Shown one piece after another: positions 43,574 through 50,152 of a DNA stretch of 50,152 nt; within the stretch, counting starts at the first letter, position 1; each line of letters begins with the position of its first letter. The stretch lies in NCBI GenBank assembly GCA_934630385.1, contig CAKTWE010000002.1, positions 1 through 50,152 of the forward strand, written 5' to 3'. Under the pieces are notes generated by a model. The model was not told where the DNA came from and ran no database searches. It was given only the letters and a program-made list of their open reading frames with translations. The stretch is from an uncultured Collinsella sp. (GTDB lineage Bacteria; Actinomycetota; Coriobacteriia; Coriobacteriales; Coriobacteriaceae). The position numbers and the translations under genes were made by a program.

Positions 43574-44476
43574 ATGTTCTGTCCTCACTGTGGTTCCCAG
43601 CAGCCCGATGGCGCCGTCTTTTGCGGCAACTGTGGTCAGTCTATGGTCGGTGCTCCCTCTGCGCCACAGCCGGCTCCTGCCCGCCAAGCCCCGGCTCCGC
43701 AGCCCGCGCCGGTGCAGCAGCCGTTCGCTCAGCCTGCGCCTGCCGCTCATCACGGGTTTGGCAACGCCGGTTCCAGCCTTCAGAGCACGATGACGGCGGC
43801 TACGGGTTTTGGTAAGCGCTCGCTCGCCATGCTGGGCGGTGCCGTGGCGTCGTTCGTGTGTATGTTCCAGCCGTGGATTGCCATGCCTTGGATCGATAAG
43901 GCGCTCGGTTATGCCGCCAACCAGGCCGGCTCCGATAACTACGGCCTTAATCAAACGGCGATTACTTCCGCTAAGGCGCTTGTTAACAATGCATTCGATA
44001 TGCCCCACGTGTTTAGCCTTTCCGGTGCGCTGCGTGGCCTTTCTACGGGCATTAACAATCTTGCGATGCAGATTACCTCGTATGACACCTCGGCGGCCGC
44101 TCAGGCTCAACAGGCTGCCGGCTCACTCGGCCTGGTTGCCAATGTCCTCACCATTCTCTTTGTGCTGTGGGTTGCCTGCGTGGTGGCTATGATCGCCGGC
44201 GTTGTGATTAAGTTTCTCAAGAAGCAGGATGTTGTCCTGTTTGCCAGCCTGGGCGCCTCAGCGGTTCTTTCGCTTGTATGCATTATCGGCGCGCTGGTGG
44301 CAAACGGCCAGATTGACGGCGCGTTAACCCAGATGCTCGCTTCAAACGGTGGTTCAAGTGCTTTTGCCGCCATTACGTCCATCAAGCCGTTCCTGGCCCC
44401 GGCATATGGCGCAGTCCTTACGCTGATCTTCTCGATTGCCGGCCTGGTAAGCGCTTTCGTCCTCAAGGAGGACTAA
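43574..44476 (+). CDS. Zinc-ribbon membrane protein, four helices
   Basis: A 300-residue protein: zinc ribbon MFCPHCGSQQPDGAVFCGNCG (1-21), a Pro/Ala/Gln linker (about 28-60), a first hydrophobic segment (about 82-98) and three more after about 190. The loop between them is about 90 residues. The plan is that of the gene at 28356, so the two are paralogous in architecture. The ATG at 43574 follows AGAAAGGGG. Function unknown. Confidence 0.87.
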   Translation: MFCPHCGSQQPDGAVFCGNCGQSMVGAPSAPQPAPARQAPAPQPAPVQQPFAQPAPAAHHGFGNAGSSLQSTMTAATGFGKRSLAMLGGAVASFVCMFQPWIAMPWIDKALGYAANQAGSDNYGLNQTAITSAKALVNNAFDMPHVFSLSGALRGLSTGINNLAMQITSYDTSAAAQAQQAAGSLGLVANVLTILFVLWVACVVAMIAGVVIKFLKKQDVVLFASLGASAVLSLVCIIGALVANGQIDGALTQMLASNGGSSAFAAITSIKPFLAPAYGAVLTLIFSIAGLVSAFVLKED

Positions 44477-44535
44477 TTTCGTCGATACGCCTGCTGGCGG
44501 GCTAGACTCGGCCCCGCTTACAGGAGACTATCGTA

Positions 44536-44564
44536 GGCCCTGCGGATCTTCCGCGGGGCCTTTT
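44536..44564 (+). terminator. Rho-independent terminator
   Basis: GGCCCTGCGG (44536-44545) pairs with CCGCGGGGCC (44551-44560), then TTTT. Confidence 0.88.
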
Positions 44565-44579
44565 GCTATGGCGTGGCAA

Positions 44580-44593
44580 TTGTTGCGCAACGT
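44580..44593. promoter_or_regulatory. TTGCGCAA operator 6
   Basis: TTGTTGCGCAACGT, core at 44583-44590, 57 bases before the ATG at 44651. TACACT at 44612-44617, inside GTTAC/GTAAC, is a possible -10. Confidence 0.6.
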
Positions 44594-44650
44594 TGGTGGC
44601 GGAGCGCGGGTTACACTCTGAGTAACGGAATTGTTGTAAGGGAGAACCTT

Positions 44651-45865
44651 ATGTTTTGTACTAAATGCGGTTCGTACGTGCCCGACGGCCAGCGCTTCTG
44701 CACCAGCTGCGGTGCCCCTATGGAGGAGTTCGGGCCCGTTGATGCCACTCCGGCGCAGCCGACGTACCAGCAGCCTGGTCAGACGCAGCAGAGCTATGGA
44801 CAGCCTGCCTCCATGCCGGGTGCGAGTGACCTGCCGCCCTATATGCCGCCGGTCGACGTGCCGGGTGTCTGCGACATGGGTGTGAACGCGCCTGGTCCGC
44901 AGTGCCCCAAGAAGAACGGTAAGAAGGTCGCTCTGATCACCGTCGGCGTGCTCGCGGCTATCCTTGCGGGCGGCGGCGCCGGTTATTACTTTGGCGTGTA
45001 TCGCCCGCAGCAGGCCGAGCTCGAGCGCATCGAAAAGAAGAAGGAAGAAGAGGCCGTCAAGCACTCCAAGCACCCGGTGCGCATCACGGCGACTGGCATG
45101 CAGTGGGATACCGATACCGGGGCCACCAAACTGCCGGTGCGCGTGACGGGAACCGATGTCGACGGCAAGGACGTCGACACGGTCTTTTATGTCGATAGCG
45201 ACGGCAACGGCATCAAGCTTATGCGGGGCAGCTACAGTCTTGCAGTGGCCGCCTCGCCCCTGGGCGCCGACGGCGAGATTTGGGATATTCCCAACGTCTC
45301 GGTGAACATTAAGCTGGGCGACGCGCTCAAGAAGGGCGAGAAGCTCGACCTGCGCGAGAATGCCAAGTTTGAGCTCGGCGATCCGGTGAACGCCGTGGAT
45401 GTCGAGCCCGGCGAAATCACCATGGCGCAGAATTACGCGCGTCAGGGCGGATGCGACGACAAGGACGAGGCCGACCGTCTCGCGGACTTGGCTTCTTCCG
45501 CCCGCAACGGCGCGGTCGCGAGCTATAACGCGGCCGTCTCGGAGGCAAGTCGCAAGAGCCGCAGTTACGATGGCGATGTGTTTACGTTCGAGGTTCCCGA
45601 AGACTGGGGGAGCGACTGGGACGTCAAGACCTCGCAGGGCACGTATAGCGGCGTCAAGAACGGTCTGTGGGTCAAGTACAAGATCGTGCATGACGGTGAT
45701 TATGTGGGCACGCTGATGATTTCCAACCACTACAGCTCGGCGTTCAACACGATTGGGAAGACGAACAACGTGGGTAAATCGACCAATCTGTGGCTCGGAT
45801 CGTACGATTCGCTTTCGGGTGATTCGGATTGGGAGTACATCATCGATTCGATCTACATTAAGTAG
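44651..45865 (+). CDS. Zinc-ribbon membrane-anchored protein with an extracytoplasmic domain
   Basis: A 404-residue protein: zinc ribbon MFCTKCGSYVPDGQRFCTSCG (1-21), a Pro/Gln/Tyr linker, a membrane helix (about 98-117, VALITVGVLAAILAGGGAGYYFG), and a 280-residue exported part. The exported part begins with a charged helix, then beta-rich segments (HPVRITATGMQWDTDTG, VDTVFYVDSDGNGIKLMRG). The final 80 residues (FTFEVPEDWGSDW onward) look like a separate alpha/beta domain seen in lipoproteins. GGGAGAA precedes the ATG. Function unknown. Confidence 0.87.
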   Translation: MFCTKCGSYVPDGQRFCTSCGAPMEEFGPVDATPAQPTYQQPGQTQQSYGQPASMPGASDLPPYMPPVDVPGVCDMGVNAPGPQCPKKNGKKVALITVGVLAAILAGGGAGYYFGVYRPQQAELERIEKKKEEEAVKHSKHPVRITATGMQWDTDTGATKLPVRVTGTDVDGKDVDTVFYVDSDGNGIKLMRGSYSLAVAASPLGADGEIWDIPNVSVNIKLGDALKKGEKLDLRENAKFELGDPVNAVDVEPGEITMAQNYARQGGCDDKDEADRLADLASSARNGAVASYNAAVSEASRKSRSYDGDVFTFEVPEDWGSDWDVKTSQGTYSGVKNGLWVKYKIVHDGDYVGTLMISNHYSSAFNTIGKTNNVGKSTNLWLGSYDSLSGDSDWEYIIDSIYIK

Positions 45866-45886
45866 CTTACGAATATTCTGGATTGG

Positions 45887-45927
45887 AAGCGGACCGCGCG
45901 CATGGGTTTGCGTGCGGTCCGCTTTTT
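45887..45927 (+). terminator. Rho-independent terminator
   Basis: AAGCGGACCGC (45887-45897) pairs with GCGGTCCGCTT (45914-45924), inside a T-run ending at 45927. Confidence 0.9.
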
Positions 45928-45966
45928 GTGCTGACGATGGGAGATGCGTCCGATCTCGTTACAGAA

Positions 45967-46006
45967 GAAGTGCCCCGTTTCTCTGATGGAAGCGGGGCAC
46001 TTCTTT
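45967..46006. terminator. Bidirectional terminator between convergent genes
   Basis: GAAGTGCCCCG (45967-45977) pairs with CGGGGCACTTC (45993-46003). It lies between the 44651 and 46033 genes, which converge, and can serve the minus-strand gene. Confidence 0.75.
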
Positions 46007-46032
46007 GTGCGATGAGGCTGTGGCGCTCGGCG

Positions 46033-48444
46033 TTACTCGTCGACGTCGGTGAACTCGGTGGGCGGTACGGAGTCCGTGGAGTCATCGTAGCTATCGTCGT
46101 GGTCGCTGGAATCGTCGTAGCTGTCGTCATAGTCGGAGTCGTAGTCGGAATCATCGGAGTCATCGTAGCTGTACGACTTGCTGGAACTGCTCGACTTTTT
46201 GCTGGAGCTCGACTTGCTGCTCGATGAGTCGGTCGACTTGCTATCGCTCGCATCGGCATCGGTTTCGGTGCCGCTGATCTTGGTGGTGAGAGACATGAGC
46301 GTTTTCTCGACGGTATCGACCGTGTTGTTGAGGTTGAGCTTGGAGGTGTCGATGGCGCCCTCCGGGGCGGAAGCGTCCTGATCTTCGAGGTTGTCGCTGT
46401 AACCCTTGATGAGGAAGGCGCTCTGGTCGTCGAAGTTGTCGCCGTGAAGCTCGCTCTCGGCAGCCTTAAACTCAGTACCGTCGTACGTGAAGTACTTAAA
46501 CTCGGCATCGTCATCAACGAGGACTGCGGTGTCGTCTGCCACGAGCTGGGGCAGATAGACGTGATTGCCCGTGTCGCCGATCATGGTCTTAAAGGTCACA
46601 AAGACGTAGCCGCCGTTAGACGCCTCCGGGGAGCCGCTGTAGAGATTGACGACCTTCTTGCCGTTGTAGCCCCACACGTCGAGGACGTAATCGCCGTTCG
46701 AAAGGCGCGTTTTCTTGTTGAAGGACTTTGCCTTGGTCTTGGAGTGGACGGTTACGAGCTCCTCGAGTCCGTCGCCGTTAAAGTCGACGAGCTGGGCAAA
46801 CTGGACGCCGCTGATCTGGTAGTCGCTCGCGCCGGTCGAGACAAGCTCGGGCTCGCCGTACTTTTTGATCAGGCTGTTGAGCTTGCTTTTGTAAGCAGTG
46901 CAGGCCGCCTTGTACGTCGCGTCGTCAATCGTGGCGGGCGCGGAGGTGTCGACGGTGCCCTTGGATGTGTCGGTCTTCTTGTCGGACTTGCTGGGCTTGG
47001 AGCTACTCGTGCTGTCGCTCGACGTGCTCGAATCGTCCTCGGTCGTGGAGTCGTCCTTGCTGGCGTCGTCCTTGGAGGTCGTGTCCGAGGAATTACTGTT
47101 GTCCGTGCTGGTAGAGGCGTCGTCGTCCTTCTTGGGGGTGTTGACGGTCACGCTCTCGGCAGGCTTCTCGGCGCTGGTGTCGTCCTTCTTAACCACGGTG
47201 GTGTTGAAGTTTTGGACCGTATTGCCCTTGGTGTCCTCGATCTTGCAGCTGTAGTCGCCGGGCTTGACCTTGCCAAAGTCGCCGATGGTAAAGCCGTCGT
47301 CGCCCTTGACCTTAATCTTGTAGCTCTTGCCGCCGTTCTTGGGCGTGAGGGTCGCGGTGTAGCTGTGGATCACGCGGTCCTTCTTTTTGGGCAGGACCTT
47401 GGTGTCGACCGTGCACACGACGGCGTCCTGGCTGCCCGAGGTAATCTCGACGGCGTTGGCATTGGGCGTGAGCAGCAGGATGGCTGCCACGGCGGCGCCG
47501 GCGGCGACCAGGCCAAGGCCCGCGAAGACCGGCCAGCGGCGCTTCTTTTGCTGCGGCTGCTGGGGCATGGGCATCTGCGGTTGGGGCTGCGGCTGCGGAA
47601 TGGGCGCCGCCTGCATGGTGGTGTCGGTCATCTGCTGCTGCGGCAGGTCGACGACGGTGGCACCAGCCGTGGGGTGTGCCACGCCGAGCGACTCCATGGC
47701 CTCGGCGGTTGCCTGGGCGTCTTCATCGAACTCGGCGATGGTAGTGGGGTCGTCGTTGACGTTGACGAGCGTAGTGGGGTCGTCGGCGACGCCCGCGGGC
47801 TCGGCTGCATCGTCGCCGGGGAAGTCGACGGCGACGGCTGCGTTGTCCTCGTCTTCGAAGATCTTGTTGGCCTCGGCGACGTCAACGGGCGCCGCGTCGT
47901 CGATGATGGGCTTGGCGGTCGGCTCAGGGTCGGTCTCGGGCTGCGGCTCGGTGGTTTGCTCGTCCGAGGGCTCAACGGCATCCAAGGTCACGACGGTTTC
48001 ACCGGGGTCGACTTGGTCGGCCTGCGGCTCAGTGGTTTCTGCCGGGGCTTCTGGATGCACGGCGTCGAGCGTGACGACGGTCTCGCCCGGATCAGCGACA
48101 GCTGCTGCCTCTGCCTCGGCATTGGCCGAAGGCTCAACGGCATCCAGCGTAACGACCGTCTCGCCGGGGTCCGCATCGACGGCGTCCAGCGTAACGACGG
48201 TCTCACCCGGATCGGTGACGGTTTCGGCTGGCGTTTCGACTGCGGATGCGTTTTCGGACGTCGGCTCAACGGCGTCGAGCGTAACGACGGTCTCACCCGG
48301 ATTGACGGCGGGCGCCTGTGCGGGCACGGGCTCGGCGTCCTGGGTTTCGGCAGGTGCCGGAGCCTTGGATGCTACGGACGCTCCGCAATTGGTGCAAAAG
48401 CGCGCGTCGTCAGGCAGCTTCGTTCCGCATTGCGTACAAAACAT
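46033..48444 (-). CDS. Zinc-ribbon membrane protein with five tandem ETVVTLDAV motifs
   Basis: An 803-residue protein. Zinc ribbon MFCTQCGTKLPDDARFCTNCG (1-21). Residues about 48-172 carry PGETVVTLDAV five times, followed by DDPTTLVNV and DDPTTIAEF, all acidic Thr motifs like those of FHA ligands (compare TVETTSVF of GarA). A Pro/Gln stretch and a membrane helix (about 308-328) come next. The exported part has a Ser/Asp-rich linker, a central domain with VDFNGDGLEELVTVHSK (calcium/FG-GAP-like), and a Ser/Tyr/Asp-rich tail. GGGAG precedes the ATG at 48444. Likely a phosphorylated scaffold with a surface domain. Confidence 0.88.
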   Translation of the reverse strand: MFCTQCGTKLPDDARFCTNCGASVASKAPAPAETQDAEPVPAQAPAVNPGETVVTLDAVEPTSENASAVETPAETVTDPGETVVTLDAVDADPGETVVTLDAVEPSANAEAEAAAVADPGETVVTLDAVHPEAPAETTEPQADQVDPGETVVTLDAVEPSDEQTTEPQPETDPEPTAKPIIDDAAPVDVAEANKIFEDEDNAAVAVDFPGDDAAEPAGVADDPTTLVNVNDDPTTIAEFDEDAQATAEAMESLGVAHPTAGATVVDLPQQQMTDTTMQAAPIPQPQPQPQMPMPQQPQQKKRRWPVFAGLGLVAAGAAVAAILLLTPNANAVEITSGSQDAVVCTVDTKVLPKKKDRVIHSYTATLTPKNGGKSYKIKVKGDDGFTIGDFGKVKPGDYSCKIEDTKGNTVQNFNTTVVKKDDTSAEKPAESVTVNTPKKDDDASTSTDNSNSSDTTSKDDASKDDSTTEDDSSTSSDSTSSSKPSKSDKKTDTSKGTVDTSAPATIDDATYKAACTAYKSKLNSLIKKYGEPELVSTGASDYQISGVQFAQLVDFNGDGLEELVTVHSKTKAKSFNKKTRLSNGDYVLDVWGYNGKKVVNLYSGSPEASNGGYVFVTFKTMIGDTGNHVYLPQLVADDTAVLVDDDAEFKYFTYDGTEFKAAESELHGDNFDDQSAFLIKGYSDNLEDQDASAPEGAIDTSKLNLNNTVDTVEKTLMSLTTKISGTETDADASDSKSTDSSSSKSSSSKKSSSSSKSYSYDDSDDSDYDSDYDDSYDDSSDHDDSYDDSTDSVPPTEFTDVDE

Positions 48445-48512
48445 AAGGTGAGCTCCCTTCTTTTAGGTGTTTCTTAGGTTCGAATCTATGGTACCTGCGG
48501 TATAGGGCAAAG

Positions 48513-48526
48513 TTGTTGCGCAACAG
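48513..48526. promoter_or_regulatory. TTGCGCAA operator 7
   Basis: TTGTTGCGCAACAG, core at 48516-48523, 68 bases before the minus-strand start at 48444. TATACC on the minus strand just downstream is a possible -10. Confidence 0.65.
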
Positions 48527-48578
48527 TGCGAAAAACCTTCGGACGACGCCAATAGTGGCGTTTATGTGTGCGGACTTC

Positions 48579-49036
48579 GTCTTGATCTGTAACAACTAGA
48601 CGGGATTTCAACCTCTACCTGTTACAGATCAAGATAGTTTTCCACCCAACACATCAAACATCTCAATTTGTAACAGTAAGGACCCGTTTTGTTCAGCAAA
48701 TGTTACAGATTGAGATGTTGTCCGGAGGGGGATGCTTCGGTCTCGATCTGTAACATCTAGGCCGGGAATCGACCTCTACTTGTTACAGATTTAGATGTTT
48801 TGGATGGGACCGACAGTATGTCTCGATCTGTAACATCTGGACGAAGATTCAGCCTGTAGATGTTACAGATTGAGATGTTGTCCAAGGGGCTGACTGAATA
48901 TCTCGTTCTGTAACAGTAAGGACCGATTTTGCCGAGCAACTGTTACAGATTGAGACATTGTCTGACGGGGGAGTCTTCTGTCTCGGTCTGTAACATCTGA
49001 GACCCGATTTGCCCCGTAACTGTTACAGATCGAGAC
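48579..49036. repeat. Array G: six 57-base inverted-repeat units, 80/81-base period
   Basis: Units at 48579-48635, 48660-48716, 48740-48796, 48820-48876, 48900-48956 and 48980-49036. Spacers are 24, 23, 23, 23 and 23 bases, and several begin GTTGTCC. Units 2 and 5 have reversed loops (TTTTG, left loop GTAAGGACC). This is the longest array, between the divergent zinc-ribbon and helicase genes. Confidence 0.96.
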
Positions 49037-49320
49037 GTTGTCCGGAGGGGGAGTCTCTGTTCAGCCCCGTCCGCCCCGTCATCTGTGGTTTACGTGGGGG
49101 CATACGGAGTACGGGTATACTAACCGGCGGCGAATCTGCTCCATCGCTTAGGGCCGCTGCGTCTGGACGGCGCGTGATAGGGCTGCCAAAGCGATCGCCA
49201 GCGTGCTGAGCAACGTCCTCTCTGTGCGCACCTGTTTTGTATGTATTAGCGCACTACCAAGCACGCCCCGCGCGGCCGCATGCCGTGCTCCTTGCGCGTG
49301 CAGATAAGGAACAACAACAT
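49037..49320 (+). other. Long leader of the DEAD-box helicase gene
   Basis: No gene is seen. TATACT at 49116-49121 is a fair -10 with a weak -35. It would give an untranslated leader of about 190 bases. AGCACG and CGTGCT around 49258-49290 can pair near the ribosome site AAGGA (49306-49310). Long structured leaders are common for cold-regulated helicase mRNAs. Confidence 0.45.

Positions 49321-50152
<832 letters not shown>

Noticed and set aside
19092..48444. A type VI or type VII secretion cluster
   Set aside because: Kinase, phosphatase and FHA genes are common there, but no EccC/EssC ATPase, WXG100, TssB/C or sheath-like gene is visible.

Overview
The window is high-GC bacterial DNA with short intergenic gaps and strong AGGAGG-type ribosome sites. 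Gene content (copper operon with a CsoR-type repressor, glutamate synthase, NRAMP transporter, split flavin reductase/rubredoxin, many FHA and Ser/Thr kinase genes) suggests a Collinsella-like gut actinobacterium (Coriobacteriia). The genus is an inference from style and gene content, not from a marker gene.

Layout. 1-2.5 kb: tRNA-Glu(CUC), a TPR protein overlapping smpB, then a flavin reductase and a rubredoxin that look like a split high-molecular-weight rubredoxin. 2.9-10.8 kb: an NRAMP metal transporter, divergent from gltB-gltD with a GlnR-like dyad in front. 11.2-15.0 kb: an unknown protein, a restriction-like (DUF559/AbiEi-type) protein flanked on both sides by repeat arrays, and an amidohydrolase. 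15.1-18.7 kb (minus strand): a zinc-ribbon membrane protein, csoR, copZ and copA, with a CsoR-type operator in the copA promoter. 19.1-48.4 kb: a 29-kb phosphosignalling island. 48.4-50.1 kb: a six-unit repeat array and the start of a DEAD-box helicase.

The island is the striking part. It holds an FHA-FHA-ABC exporter resembling Rv1747 of mycobacteria, four Ser/Thr kinases (two with exported C-terminal domains, DUF6273-like and WG repeats), a PP2C phosphatase, four further FHA proteins, six zinc-ribbon proteins and a 1346-residue Ig-like surface protein. Several of these proteins carry Thr-x-x-Leu acidic motifs, in one case nine in tandem, that look like phosphothreonine ligands for the FHA domains. 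Seven transcription units in the island have the same palindrome, TTGTTGCGCAACAA or a close variant, 57-95 bases before the start codon, so they probably form one regulon. I infer a kinase/phosphatase/FHA switch that senses the envelope through extracytoplasmic domains and controls the exporter and surface protein.

A second system-like signal is a dispersed repeat. Nineteen units, each exactly 57 bases, with 16-base inverted arms (GTCTCGATCTGTAACA and its complement) around a 25-base semi-conserved loop, lie in seven intergenic sites. Where tandem, they repeat every 80 or 81 bases. They lie outside all accepted genes, in convergent, divergent and tandem gaps alike, and three units sit on each side of the restriction-like gene. 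Three other, unrelated palindromes of REP/MITE style are also present.
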